Of a stretch of DNA of 64,000 nt, positions 23,933 to 36,558 are shown piece after piece. Under the pieces are notes generated by a model, which was not told the origin of the DNA, did not search any database, and worked only from the letters and a program-made list of their open reading frames with translations. The stretch's first letter is position 1. Each line of letters opens with the position of its first letter. This stretch comes from Ziziphus jujuba (lineage: Eukaryota > Streptophyta > Magnoliopsida > Rosales > Rhamnaceae), in assembly GCF_031755915.1 (NCBI RefSeq), contig NC_083384.1:21884001-21948000 (forward strand), read 5' to 3'. Made by a program: the position numbers and the translations under genes.

Positions 23933-26058
23933 AATTTCCTTCCATTCTTACTTCGGTATCTCAAGACAATGACCTTCTAGTATTGACCTTCTAGTATAGT
24001 TGTGAATGGTATAGCAATTGAGCTAACTTCATTTGGCAAAATAATAGTAATAATAATAATAATTCTAGCTTGAAAAAGAAACTAAAAATGAAAAATAATT
24101 TTATAGGTGGGGGTATCTAACCTTAAAAAAAAACAATATATGTGTATATATATATAATATAAAATATAAGAAACTAAAATTAAAAAAGTGAAGAGCCCTC
24201 AAGCCGAAGCCTACCTCTGCCCTTAAGAAATGTGAATGGCATATTAATTGATCCAATATCATTTAATTAAAAAAACAAAAACCTAACTTAATAATGAAAC
24301 TAAAAGAAAAAAATTATAAAGGGAGACACCTGAGCTTAAAAAAAAAAACAATATATATAAAATATAAAATATAAAAAAAATAAAAATTAAAAAGGGGAGA
24401 GGACCCTCAGGCCATAGTTTAACATATTGAAACTTTTTATCTAAATTTTCATTTTTTATACACATCAAAAGAAAATTTAGATCTCAAGTATAAATTGATA
24501 TAAATTTCATAATATCCACCAAAATTTTTTATATTTCTTTATAATTTCCACAGAAATTTCAATCATAATGTCCACATCAAATCCTTTATAATTTGGTTAA
24601 AGAATCTATAATTTCCACAGAAATCTCCATAGAAATTTTAGAAATATGTATGATTTTTTTGGTTAAATTTTTTTATTCAAATTTTTTATAAATATTACTG
24701 ATATTTAATATAGTTTTTTGCCCAATTAATATTATATTGATAGTGTGTTTTATCTTTTAATTGCCTTCAAATAATTGAGAAAATAAAAATAAATAAAAAT
24801 TCACATTTAATAAATAATGTCCAAAATTACAAGTTATAAGTATATGAGTTGTAATGTCTCTTATTTTTATTTTTTTACAATAATAAATTTAATATTTTTT
24901 TAAATATTATAAAATAGATAAAAATAAGAATGTAGAAAAAAATTAAAAGATATACAGGAAATATATTTTCTATAAACCAAGGTTCAAAATTTCGGTATCG
25001 ATGGTATTTGATACGTGCAAGCTCAACTCTTAAATATTCATATCAATATTATATTAACAATTACACGTAAAATCATAAAGGAGATACATCTTTTAATAAT
25101 TAGTTTTTACATTCCATATTTTAAAATCAGAATGAAGAAAATATAAACAAATCTCAACCATCCAAGAGTTCTTTATAGTATTGAAATGAAATTTATAAAA
25201 TATAATATAGTTATAATAATTGTTCTATATATTTTAATTAATAAATAATTTTATTAAATTTGTATGTTTTCCATTTTTATTAATAATAGTATTTTTCAAC
25301 TATTAAAGCTTATTATAAATTGATTGATTAAGAGAAATATAATATCCATTCAATATTCTTGCAATGTTAATAGTCAATTTGATAATTAATTAATTAAATA
25401 AGTTAATCTTAAAGTTTCAGTAAATGTTTTTTTGGGAATAATTTTCATTATTTTTTATGAATTTTTATCGATGTTAGATTATTTATGACATTGCCTTGGA
25501 CATTTTAATATTTTCAACACCTCGATATTTCTACTGATACTAAAATTTTGAACTAGCCAAACCTACCTCCACTTTTAAAAAATTTAGAAGCTAAAAATAT
25601 TTCAAATTGACCATAAATCTACCACATGCACTTCATGTTTTTAAAAATTTACATTATCTGTGCTAGTTATGAATTAACTACCACACCTATTTTTGGTTTT
25701 CTAATAACTTTTCAGAAGACCGCATGCAATAGTATGTGACTAATGGAAGAAGGATGTGATTAATTGTCTTCCACCACATGTATTGCAAGTGGTAAAAAAC
25801 TGTGTTTGTTGTAGTATACATAATACATATTTATACTTGAGTTATATAGTGTTAATTACATTATAATTTTCTGAATTTTTAATGTTGCGTAATTTAGGCT
25901 TTGAATTTTGAAATTGTGTGATCCAGATCTTGAAATTTCAAATTTTGTACCAGTTAATCTAATTACAAACAGATAATTAATAGTCGTCTATGTGCAACAT
26001 ATGTGACTTCTTCAATTACATTTTGGCATTTTCGATTTTCAAATGCATGCAATTTAGG
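23933..26058. other. AT-rich DNA with possible small inverted-repeat elements
   Basis: No gene is visible. One segment (24981-25554) is bounded by imperfect inverted repeats of GGTTCAAAATTT. Another (25677-25815) folds back on ACCGCATGCAATA versus TATTGCAAGTGGT and ends in GTTTGTTGTAGT. Both could be remnants of DNA transposons. Confidence 0.35.
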
Positions 26059-27300
26059 TGATACGAACCTAGGACAACCTGTGTCTAAACCTGTATTATA
26101 TTAGCCCAGATCTAATTATGTTAAAGTTCTAATTGTCATGTCAATCCTAACCAACATGTGATTAGAAACCTTGGTATAATGAAGATGCCACAATAGACGA
26201 TGGGTATCATATTGATAAGCCAAACTAAAACAGTCATTCACTAATACTGTTTTAGGTGTTCAAAGAGAATAAAGAGAATTCAATTTCACAAATAATTTTC
26301 TGTATGAATAATATCATAAATATTATTGATAAAACAAGCCCTTAAATAGGCTAAAAGTTACAAAATAAAACCCTAATTATTTAGCTAAAACCAGCCACCA
26401 AAGAATAGGAAACCTAGTTTGGCCAAAATTCACATCCTTTCCTAATATAATCCAAAGAATAGGAAACCTCGTTTTGGTGGAAATTCACATCCTTTCATAA
26501 TCTAATTTAGATTAATTAATTCCTTTATTTTGAATTAAGAATTAATTAATTTACATTGAAAATAATAAAATAATAACTTTCCTAAGTTGATTTTTCCATC
26601 AAATAAATAAATAGAAACCAAATAAAAGACTAATTTCTTGAACAAAAAATCAAAATCAAATTAGGAAACTAGTTGACTAGTTTGACTACTAAGGTATCTT
26701 TGACCAATCTTCAGCTTGATTGGGCTCTAAATCAGCTTCCATATGCCATTTAGGATGCCAAATATGATTAATAATTATTCCCACACATTGCCTCTTTATT
26801 GGAATAAGTCAAACAAGAAGAAAAGTCAAAGTCAGTGGTTAAACAACACATTTTTGGCCAAATTGAGATGCTATCCGTACAAGTTTTTTTTAGATGCTTT
26901 TGATTCTACCTTGGTTGGGTTCCATGTCCTCTTAAGGATATTCAATGAGTTCATGAAGTGTTGGAACCATTCCTTGCTACCCGGAGTCCAAATTCCTCTT
27001 AAGGATATTCAATGAGTTCATGAAGTGTTGGAACCATTCCTTGCTACCCGGAGTCCAAATTTGCATGAAAACAGCTAACCGGGTTCCATATCGGTCTCCA
27101 CAACTTGGATGCTTAAAACGGGTCTTGTATCTTCAGGTATTATCAAGCCCTTTTGAGAATTAATTACTCCCTGTGTAAAAGCATATAGGTTGTCCTTAAA
27201 TTTCTTAGTTTGAGCCCTAGTGATCGGTCTGGTCTTCATCCGTATCAGGTCAGTACCTTAGCAGGTTATCGATTGTGCGGACTCTGGTCGATTCTTATCT
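26059..27300 (-). repeat. 3' LTR of Gypsy element C
   Basis: The plus strand starts TGATACGAACCTAGG and ends GATTCTTATCT next to the polypurine tract. It is about 110 bases longer than other copies partly because of a perfect 67-bp tandem duplication at 26928-27061. Confidence 0.85.
26928..27061. repeat. Perfect 2 x 67 bp tandem duplication in an LTR
   Basis: The unit beginning CCTCTTAAGGATATTCAATG and ending GGAGTCCAAATT occurs twice in direct succession without a difference. This indicates a recent duplication in an otherwise old LTR. Confidence 0.92.
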
Positions 27301-27560
27301 TTCCCCTCCTCTTGAAAAGGATTTGTCCTCAAATCAAGATCATCACCTGTAGCAAAATGACATAATTTAGCAACATTAAATGTGGCACTAACATTCTACT
27401 CACCTGTTAAATCAAGTTTGTAGGCATTCTTGTTAATCCGCTCAAAAACTTGCAAAGGTCCATTCACACGCGGCATAAGCTTTGAATTTATTTGTTTTGG
27501 AAATCTCTCCTTTCGTAAGTGCAACCAAACCAAATCTCCTGGGTCAAATACTATTACAAC
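27301..27560 (-). pseudogene. Gypsy integrase C-terminus of element C, with polypurine tract
   Basis: On the minus strand the frame reads FDPGDLVWLHLRKERFPK, then a typical integrase tail ending DLRTNPFQEEG. The polypurine tract AAGAGGAGGGGAAA (27301-27314) is itself translated as part of this ending, and the frame continues into the LTR as PITRAQTKKFKDNL before and after stops. Confidence 0.85.
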
Positions 27561-27790
27561 AAAATCTAGAAATACCTACTCATTATGGAAAAAATTACAC
27601 TTTTTAAAGTTAGCAACTAATCTCTTCCAAATTTTCAAATTTCCACTAAGTTAAGCTCTCAACAATGTAGAAAAAGTTCTATACAACAAAAGCATCTTTA
27701 AATAAGCATCTTTATAAATCATAACCAGCAAAGGTTAATCATTAAAAAATGTTTTCTTGACCTCACCTAAGGTTAGATAAAAATTCTTTT
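27561..27790 (-). pseudogene. Scrambled integrase/reverse transcriptase patch of element C
   Basis: In minus-strand order a pre-RT linker (VMIYKDAYLK) passes into an integrase piece (YRTFSTLLRA), then a reverse transcriptase piece (RLVANFKKCNFFHNE, VFLDFVV), then the integrase C-terminus. In normal family members such as the one at 54767-61806 these pieces are separated by more than a kilobase and in a different order. The same order recurs at 37945-38170. Confidence 0.8.
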
Positions 27791-28600
27791 TCTTCTTTTC
27801 TTTTTTCTCTCTTTCTTTCCCACTTATGGATTCAATGGGTTTTACATCACTCTCAGCTTTTGCACTAAATTTCTCACTCTCAGGTTTATTATAATTTTTT
27901 CACCCAACCTGGGTTTTGCAGGACTTACCTTAGACAGTAATCTCACCTTTTTCCTCTTGAATGGATGGTGAAATCGTTGGTGCCATACTAGTCTTCTCTT
28001 TGAGCCTCTCAGCTTCGAGGTCAATAGCTTCAGCTCAACCTTCTTGCCTTTAAACTTAAAAACAATGGAGTTCTCTTTCTCATAATGTATGGCATCTTTT
28101 TCAAATTGCCATAGCCTTCCTAACAATATATGACCAGCATGCATAGGTACAACTTCACACAACATCCACATATTTATCTATTCTGAATTTTACTTTGGCT
28201 TGTTTATTTCCTTTCATCTCTCCATTATCATTAAACCATTGTAATCTTTATGGCTCTGGATATTTAATAGTTTTTAAGCCTAATTTATCAACTACCATGC
28301 TACTAATTACATGTGTACAACTTCCATTATCTATAATCATACTACATATGTTACTTTGAATTTCGCATCAGGTGTGAAAGATGTTTTATCTTTGAATTTG
28401 TTCCTGATCTTTGTATATAGTAAGGACCCTCCTTGTAACTAAGCTCAAGTCATCCCTTGAAGGTTGGAATGTTTCAGATTCCTCATACTCATCCCCTCTA
28501 AGTTCTTCATCATCCAATTCGACCTCTCCCTTACTTTCCTCACTTTCGGATTCTAGTTCACCATTACCTTTCAGCACCATGATCCTCCTATTTAAGCATT
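27791..28600 (-). pseudogene. Gypsy aspartic protease region of element C
   Basis: From 28580 leftward an acidic linker (GNGELESESEESKGEVELDDEE) leads into a protease-like domain. Its later part gives EVVPMHAGHILLGRLWQFEK (near 28160), the family's conserved protease block. Stops interrupt the active-site region around 28260-28400. Confidence 0.82.
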
Positions 28601-29516
28601 AATTGGAAATGTGTCATCATTCCTAGCACTTTAAACACACAATTTAATGAGTTCTAGAAGGTTTACCTTCATTTTTGTGTGCTTGGACAAATTTGGTTTT
28701 GGACTCCCTTTTTGGCCAAGTGGCGCTTTCTTCTCCAAGTTTCGTCTTTTGTCTTGCTTCAAAGGTGGGATTGTTTCTCCAGCCACTTAGATTTGACCTA
28801 CTGCTATTGGAAACACTTCCAAACCGTGAGCTTACACCCCTTTTCTTGAATTGATTTTCAATTTTGATGGCCACATGAAGCATCTCTTCCAATTCTACAT
28901 ATTGTTGAATCTCCACTTGGTTGGCTATATCACGATTCAAACCACCCAAAAACTTTGCCATGGTTGCTTCTTTATGCTCAATCTCATCATGAGCATCTCT
29001 ATCTCTTTGTAATAATCTTCCACGGACCTACTACCTTGTGATAATGATTGTAACCTTTGATGTAACAACTTATGGTAATGAGTTGGTACAAATTGCTTCC
29101 TCATGGCTCCTTTCATTTGTCGCCAAGTAGTAATCAATTCATCACCTACTCTCCTTTGGGTATTTTTCTCATTGGTCCACCATTGGAGTGCATAATGCCC
29201 AAACTCCATTGCTACCAATTTAACTTTCTTGGTCTCCGAATAATTATGACAATAAAAAATCATCTCCATACACTCCTGCCATTCCGAGTAAGCCTGCGGA
29301 TCACTTTTTCCCATGAAAGGTGGTATGTTTACCTTGATATTCCCAAGAGCATCATCTTCATTCCTTGCTGGTCTCCTACGGATTGCCCTTCCTTGAGGTT
29401 CAAAAATTTCATCATATCCCTCATCCAAGTCATCTCTAAAATTGCCTTCCCTGAATTCTTCTGTAAGTCGCCCTCAACCTCCATGAGCTTCAAACCTCGT
29501 ATGCGGCCCTCCTTAT
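28601..29516 (-). pseudogene. Gypsy gag of element C, main part
   Basis: Two open pieces cover Gag: 28937-29428 contains NIKVNIPPFMGKSDPQAYSEW, KKVKLVAMEFGHYALQWW and QSLSQGSRSVEDYYKE, and 28644-28961 contains MAKFLGGLNRDIANQVE and YVELEEMLHVAIKIENQF. This is the retrotransposon gag domain of plant Gypsy elements. A cysteine-bearing knuckle region follows but is disrupted by stops. The N-terminus lies on the other side of the solo LTR, at 30653-30843. Confidence 0.88.
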
Positions 29517-30652
29517 TGATGTGATTCTGCCCGAGGCCGCTCAACCAATAACCCCGCTGGGGTGCTGACTCAACACGGATAAAGACTAGGCCAATCACAA
29601 GAGCTCAAATTAAGAGATTTAAGGACAACCTGGAAGTATTTATACAGGGGGTATTCAATCTCAACAGAGCTTGTCCATCCTTGAAGATACAAAGCCTATT
29701 CTAAGCATCCAAGTGGTGGAAGCCGATACGGATGCGGGTGACGGTTTTGGTACATTTTTGGAGTCCGAGAAGCATGAAATGGTTCCAATGCTTTATGGGT
29801 TCAATACATATGCCTAATAGGTCATGGAATCAAGTTAAAGCAGCCTCAAATGCAATCAAAAAGGGCTTGTACGGACAGCATCAACAATTTGGCCGAATTT
29901 GCTGTATTGCTTACTGGCTTTACTGTATTTTACTGTATTAGCCTTTTGTTATTTTTCCAAGCATGGGCAACGTGTGGGACTTCATATTCATCTTATTTGG
30001 CATCCTAAAAAGTATATTGAAGCTGATTTGGAGCTCAATTTGGTCAAAGATTGGTCAAAGTCAACTTAGTCAAAAAGCTAATATTATAGTTTCCTAATTT
30101 GATTCTACTTTTTGTTTTAGGAAAATACCATAACTTTTTAGTTTTTATTTATTTATTTTCTGGAAAAATAAGTTTAGGAAAGTTATTATTTTATTATTTT
30201 CATTGTAAATTAATTAATTTCTAATTCAAAATAAAGAAATTAATTAATCCAAATTAGATTAGGAAAGGAGTGAGAATTTCGGCCACCATAGAACTCTTTA
30301 TTGTGTGGCCTGTTTTACCTAGGGTTTTTAGGGTTTACTTTGTTTCTTTCAAAGCCTATTTAAAGGCTTATTTTTCAATATGAATACAACTTTGATTTGA
30401 TTAAGAAAATACTTGTGAGATTAATTATCTCTTTGTTCTTTGAGAACACCTAAAACACCATTAGAGAATTGGTTGTTTTAGCTTGACTTATCAATAGGTT
30501 TTCCATCCCCTATTGTGGCGTCTTCATTATACCAAGGTTTCTAACCACAAGTTGGTTAGGGGTTGAGGTCCATTCCATTAGAACTTGAACTTAATTGAGA
30601 TCCGGGCTGATATAATACGGGTTTAGGAGCAGGTCGTCCTAGGTTCGTATCA
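29517..30652 (+). mobile_element. Solo Gypsy LTR in gag, TSD CTTAT
   Basis: The 1136-bp LTR begins TGATGTGATTCTGCCC and ends CCTAGGTTCGTATCA. It is flanked by CTTAT at 29512-29516 and CTTAT at 30653-30657, a perfect target duplication. It interrupts the gag of element C in the opposite orientation. Its start encodes RPITRAQIKRFKDNL in sense. Confidence 0.93.
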
Positions 30653-30843
30653 CTTATGATGTTTTTAATCTGTCTATCCATTGATTTATGTGATCAATTC
30701 ATCTGCTTTAATTGCTCCAAGACATCCCTCATGTCCGTTTGCTCACCACTCCCCATAGCTCAGCAATCGCCATTAAATCCTATGGACTCCTCTTTATTAA
30801 TTCTCAAAGTCAGATCTCCTCTTCTCACCCTTGAATCTACCAT
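30653..30843 (-). pseudogene. N-terminus of element C gag
   Basis: On the minus strand an ATG at 30843 starts MVDSRVRRGDLTLRINKEES, which recurs as a similar start at 34434 and 60674. A stop lies soon after. The reading runs to the solo LTR insertion point. Confidence 0.75.
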
Positions 30844-32005
30844 GTTAGTATTAATATCACAAAAACAAAATAGAACCTCACCAAATTCACTCCGTTACGT
30901 GTTTCACTCAATCAAGGCCTCGTCACTTGTGTTTGCACATTAGTTTTGGCTTTTACTCTCTTTTAAGCTCACACTCTCTTGCATTTTCCCACTCAAAGAA
31001 TTATCTCAAAGTTCTAATTAAAACACCCAAAAAACAGCAATTAGTTCACAAGTATGTTTTAATTAAACTTATGAACAAAACAGTAGCAACAAGCAAACAA
31101 TATTGAGTGAGTTTTTAAACACCTAATTCTTGGCTTGTCAAAGCAAAAACAAGGCAATTTAACAAAGAAAACTTTGGAAATAGTAAGAACTAAAACAGAT
31201 GGTAAGAAATTAAGAACTCAAGAGTCAAATTCTAGAAAAAGAAATTCAACACGAACAAGACTTTGGACAAAAATAAAGAATAGTTGTTGGTTGTTGTCCT
31301 TTGTAATTCAAGTTTTTTGTATCAAATCCTTTAATTAATTTTAGTCCAATATTTTTACCACCCAAAATTCAAATATCCAGCAGAAAAATAAATCTCCAGC
31401 AACTCCAAATATTGAATAAATAGTCAACAATTCAGCAGTTCAAAGAAATTTCTAGTGAACACCAAATTCAACAAACTGATTTCTTTTTTCTATTTTTTTA
31501 TTTATTTGGCTTTTCTTCTTCTTTTTTTTTTTCCACTCAGAGAATGTAAAAAAACTCCAGTAACAAATATCAACGCCAAAAATAGCAAGTCTACATCATA
31601 AAACTACCAAACCTGTCACCACCAACAAAAAAAATACAAATTAAAATTTTTTTTTAAATTTATATATGTTGTTGCAAACACTCTTCTTTTTTTTTTTTTT
31701 TGAATATATGAATGCAGATATTTAAGATAAAAAATAGCAAAGAAAAATCAACAATAAACTAAATTATTAAGAACAAGGATGAAAAAACAACCAACAAACT
31801 AGGAAACAAAAAATACAGTAAAACTAGGAAAACCTAATTTAATTAGGAATGAACTTTTTTTTTTTTTTTTTGGGTTGAAGATGCTGAACGTGTAAGATCA
31901 TAGAAGCAACCTTAACCTAATGCTAAAATTTTAGATTAACACAAATAAAAAATAAAACAAATAATGATAGATCAAACTTGAAAAAAATTTTGTTTTGATA
32001 CCAAA
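30844..32005 (-). other. 5' leader and primer-binding site of element C
   Basis: About 1.1 kb without coding content between the LTR and gag. Next to the LTR, minus-strand TTTGGTATCAAAA (31993-32005) resembles the methionine-tRNA primer site TGGTATCAGAGC. The leader is conserved in the copies at 34440-35607, 35656-36558 (inverted) and 60675-61806. A plus-strand open frame at 31135-31338 is incidental. Confidence 0.7.
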
Positions 32006-33127
32006 TGATACGAATCTATGACGACCTATGCTTAAACCCGTATTATATTAGCCGGGATCTAATTATGTTTAAGATCTAATGGTCACCTCAACCCCTAAGA
32101 AACCTATGATTAAAAACCTTGGTATAATGAAGATGCCACAATAGGTGATGGATATCCTATTGATAAGTCAAACTAAAACACTCATTCACTAATGGTGTTT
32201 TAGTTGTTCAAAGTGAACAAATAGAATTCAATATCATAAATAATTTTCTATATGAATAATATCCTGAATATTATTCATAAAACAAGCCCTTAAATGGGCT
32301 AAAATTTACAAAATAAAACCCTAATTATCTAGGTAAAACCGGCCACCAAAAAATAAGAAACCTAGTTTGGCCGAAATTCACTTCCTTTCCTAATCTAATT
32401 TTGATTAATTAATTGCTTTATTTTCAATTAGGAATTAATTAATTTACAATGAAAATAATAAAATAATAACTTTCCTAAGTTGATTTTTCTAGCAAATAAA
32501 TAAACAGAAACCAAATAAAAGACTAATTTCCTAAAACAAAAAGTTAAAATCAAATTAGGAAACTAGTTGACTAGATTGACTACTAACGTATCTTTGACCA
32601 ATCTTCAGCTTGTTTGGGCTCCAAATAAGCTTTCATATGCCATTTATGATGCCAAATATGATTAATAATGATTCCCACATGTTGCCCCTTGATTGGAATA
32701 AGTCGAACAAGAAAAAAAGTCAAAGCTAGTGGCTAAACAACACATTTTCGGCCAAATTGAGATGCTGTCCATACAAGTCCTTTTTAGATGCTTTGGGTTC
32801 AACCTTGGCTGGGTTCCATGTCCTCTTAAGGATATTCATTGAGTTCATGAAGTGTTGGAACCATTCCTTGCTATCCGTAGTCCAAATATGCACAAAAACA
32901 GCTAATCGGGGTCCATATCGGTCTACACCACTTGGATGCTTAAAACGGATCTTGTATCTTCAGGTATTGTCAAGCCCTTTTGAGACTTAATTACTCCCTA
33001 CATAAAAGAATCCAAGTTGTCCTTAAATCTCTTAGTTTGAGCTCTAATAATCGGCCCGGTCTTCATTTGTATTGGATCAGCACCCTCATGGGTTGTCGAT
33101 TGTGCAGGTTCGGACGGATTCTCATCA
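32006..33127 (-). repeat. 5' LTR of Gypsy element C
   Basis: The plus strand runs from TGATACGAATCTATG to GATTCTCATCA. The primer site abuts its left side, so this is the 5' LTR of a minus-strand element. In sense it encodes the recurring MKTGPIIRAQTKRFKDNL stretch. Confidence 0.87.
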
Positions 33128-33214
33128 TAAGGTCCCAACTTCTTAATGTACAATTTAAACATTCAGTTTTTCAAACAATATGATTTAAAAATAAAATAAT
33201 GCTTATAAAAAAAT

Positions 33215-34434
33215 CTAATAATCAGTAGTACATAAAGTAAGGATCAGACTTACCTTCAATCTTGTGTGCTTGTATAGATTCGGTTTTAGCTTCTCTCTTT
33301 GGCTGATTTGAACTCTCTTCTCCAACTTTCGGTTTTGATTTGTTTTCATAGATAGGATTGTTTCTCCAGCCACTTGGATTTGACCTCTCACTATTGGAAA
33401 CATCCTAAAACTATGAGCTTACACCCCTCCTATTGAATTGATGCTCAAGTTTAATAGTCACGTGCAGCATCTCCTCCAATTCCGTATATTGTCACAATTC
33501 TAGTTTATTGGTTATCTCTCGATTCAATACACCTATAAACCATGCCATGGTTGCTTCTCTTTAGGATCAGACTTACCTTCAATCTTGTGTGCTTGTATAG
33601 ATTCGGTTCTAGCTTCTCTCTTTGGCTGATTTGAACTCTTTTCTCCAACTTTCGGTTTTAATTTGTTTTCATAGATAGGATTGTTTCTCCAGCCACTTGG
33701 ATTTGACCTCTCACTATTAGAAACATCCCCAAACTGAGAGCTTACACCCCTCCTATTAAATTGATACAGCAGCTTATGATAGTGTGATGTACAAACCACT
33801 TCCTCATGGCTCCTTTCATTTGTCGCCATGTAGTAATCAATTCGTCACCTACTCTACTTCAGGTGTTTTTCTCATTAGTCCACCATTGGAGTGCATAATG
33901 TCCAAACTCCATTGCTACTGATTTAATTTTCTTGGTCTCTAAATAGTTGTGACAATAAAAAATCATCTCCATTCGCTCCTCCCATTCCAAGTAAGCCTCC
34001 AGGTCATTTTTCCCCAAGAAAGGTGATATGTTTACCTTGATGTTGCCAAGATCATCATCTGCCTCCTCTCTCTTATGCCTCCCATGGCCTAGCCTCTATT
34101 GGACAGTAAACGTTTCATCCATTCCTTCCACGAAATCATTTCCAAAATTTCCCTTTTCATACTCCTCTCTAGGTCGTCCACGGCCTCCTCGACCTCCACC
34201 TCGACCTTCGTAGAACTTATGCGTCAAATTCAACCCACCATGAGATGTTTCTATTCTATCTATTCTTTAATTTATGTGATCAAATTGAGCATTCATCCGC
34301 TGTAATTTTTCCAATACAGTCCTCATGTCCATTTGCTTACCATTCCCCATAGTTTGGGAATCACCATGGAATCCTATGGATTCTTCATTAATTCCTAGTG
34401 GTGGATCTCCTCTCCTCAACCTTGAATCTGCCAT
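33215..34434 (-). pseudogene. Gypsy gag of partial element H, with internal duplication
   Basis: Gag motifs run from the N-terminus near 34434 (MADSRLRRGD) to the C-terminal basic region near 33240. A segment of about 190 bases beginning AGGATCAGACTTACCTTC occurs at 33238 and again at 33562. The second copy joins YHKLLYQF directly to NRRGVSS, deleting the middle of the domain. No protease follows to the left, where element C's LTR begins. Confidence 0.82.
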
Positions 34435-35607
34435 ATTAGTATAAACAATGCAAAATAAAATAAATTCTCACCAAAAATCACTCCCTCATGTGTTTCACTC
34501 AAATAAGGTCTCAACACTCGTGTTTGCACACTAGCTTAAGCTTTTACCCTCTTTGAAGCTGAAACACTCTTGCCTTTATCCACTCAATGAATTATCGAAA
34601 AGTTCTAATTAAAACACCCACAAAACAGCAATTAGATCACAAGTATGTTTCAATTAAACTTATCAACAAAACAGTAGCAAAAAACAAGTAATTCCGAATG
34701 AATTTAAAATACCTAAACTTCTGCTTTTCTAGGCAAAATAAGGCAAATTACAAGAAAATTTTGGAATCAATAAGAACTAGACTAGATGGTAAGAAATTAA
34801 AGATTCAAGAATAAAAATTTAGATAAAGAATTCCAAGCATGAACACGAATCAATTCGAACAAAATTAAAGAATAATGTTGGTTGTTGTTCTTGTAATTCT
34901 AGTTTTGTATCAAATCCTTTATCTAATTTTAATCTAAGTAATTTAAGCACCCAAAATTCAAGTATCCAGCAACAAAAATAATTCTCCAGAAACTTCAAAT
35001 ATTTAATGAATAATCAACAAATTAGCAGCTCCAATGAAATTTTCAGCAACAAATTTCAACACCAAATTCAACAAACCGTTTTTTTTTTTTTTTTTATATT
35101 CAGCTTTTTATTCTTCCCTTTTTTTTTTTTTTTAACTCACAGAACATAAGACAACTGCAGTAGCAAGAATCAACATAAGAACTACAATTCCAACCCCAAA
35201 TAATCACCAAACCCGTGACCTCCAAAACAAAATACAATTGTGCAGTTTATTTTATTTTATTGTTTTGTTATATATGTTGCCGCAAACGCACCCTTTTTTC
35301 TTTTTCATTTTTTTTAATATATGAATACAAATATTTAAGACTAAAATAGCAAATAACAATCAACAAAAACTAAAATTAACAAGAACAATGATGAAAAACA
35401 ACCAACAAACTAGGAAACAAAAATTACGGTAAAACTAGGAAAACCAAATTTGACTAGGAATGAATTATTATTATTTTTTTAATATGTAGAACATGTATGA
35501 TGCTAGAAGAAACCTTAACCTAATGCTAAAATTGCAGAATAACACAAAAACAAATAAAGCAAATAAAGATAGATCAAACCTGAATAAAATTCGGCTTTGA
35601 TACCAAA
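34435..35607 (-). other. 5' leader and primer site of element H
   Basis: The leader matches that of element C, with the primer-like TTTGGTATCAAAGCCG directly beside the LTR fragment at 35608. It forms one arm of the palindrome centred near 35630. Confidence 0.75.
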
Positions 35608-35655
35608 TGATACAAACCTAGGATGACCTGCACCTAAACCCCTATTATATTAGCC
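35608..35655 (-). repeat. 48-bp stub of a Gypsy LTR
   Basis: TGATACAAACCTAGG and the following bases match the LTR end, but the sequence breaks after TATATTAGCC and continues as an inverted leader. Confidence 0.8.
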
Positions 35656-36558
35656 AAATTTTGTTCAGGTTTGATCTATCATTTGGTATCATACTCGTTA
35701 TGCATATTAAAAAACAAGAATTATTCGTAGTCAAATTAGGTTTCCTTGTTTTACTGTATTTTTGTTTCCTAGTTTATTGGTTGTTTTCCACCACTGTTCT
35801 TAATAACTTAGTTTACTGTTGATTTTTGTTTGCTATTTTGATCTTAAATATTTGCATTCATATATTCAAAAAAAAAAAAAAGAAGTGTGTTTACGGCAAC
35901 ATATATAAATTAAAAAAAAAAATTGCAAATTTGTATTTTGTTGTTGGTGGTCACGGATCTGGTGGAGTTTTGGTGTTGGAATTGCTATTTCTGCTGTTGA
36001 TCTTTGCTGCTGGAGTTGTTTTACATTCTATGAGTGAATTAAAATAATAATAGTAATAATAAAAGCCGAATAAAAAAAATGCAGTTTGTTGAATTTGGAG
36101 TTTGATTTGTTTGCTGGAAATTGTTGGAGCTGCTGGGTTGTTGTCTATTTATTCAATATTTGGAGTTGCTCGAAATTTATATTGCTGCTGGAAATTTGTA
36201 TTTGTGAGTGCTAAATTATTTGGATTAAAATTAGTAAAGGATTTGAAGCATAAAACTTTAATTACAAAGAACAACAACCAACAACTATTGAATATATTTG
36301 TCAATTTGTTTCTTGTTCGTGTTTGAATTTCTTTTCCTAGAATTTTGTTCTTGAATTCTTAATTTCTTACCATCTGGTCCAGTTCTTCTTGTTTCCGAAA
36401 TTTGCTTTGTTAAATTGCCTTATTTTTGCTTAGAAGAGCCAAGAATGAGGTGTTTAAAATTCACCCAGTATTACTTGCTATTTACTATTATTTTGTTGAT
36501 AAGTTTAATTAGAACATACTTGTGATCCAGTTGCTGCTTTGTGCGTGTTTTATTTAGA
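35656..36558 (+). repeat. Inverted copy of the Gypsy 5' leader
   Basis: Read forward, this stretch follows the reverse complement of 34560-35590, for example TTCAGGTTTGATCTATC, TTTGTTTCCTAGTTT and GGCAACATATATAA in the same order. It makes a large inverted repeat with the leader of element H. Open frames here (35826-36047, 36102-36326) are leader sequence and probably not coding. Confidence 0.82.

Larger units (their letters stand above)
26059..33127 (-). mobile_element. Gypsy element C with two LTRs and scrambled, shortened pol
   Basis: LTRs lie at 26059-27300 (3') and 32006-33127 (5'), read on the minus strand. Flanks are TTAGG and TAAGG, four of five bases alike. Inside, in minus-strand order, are primer site, about 1.1 kb leader, gag (split by a solo LTR), protease, a short mosaic of integrase and reverse transcriptase pieces, the integrase C-terminus and a polypurine tract. 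Most of reverse transcriptase, all of RNase H and the integrase core are absent. Confidence 0.85.

Noticed and set aside
29072..29524. 150-codon plus-strand open frame
   Set aside because: It is antisense to the Gypsy gag domain, which shows clear conserved blocks on the minus strand.
35826..36326. Two plus-strand open frames of about 74 codons
   Set aside because: They fall in the inverted Gypsy leader and are not kept in the other leader copies.
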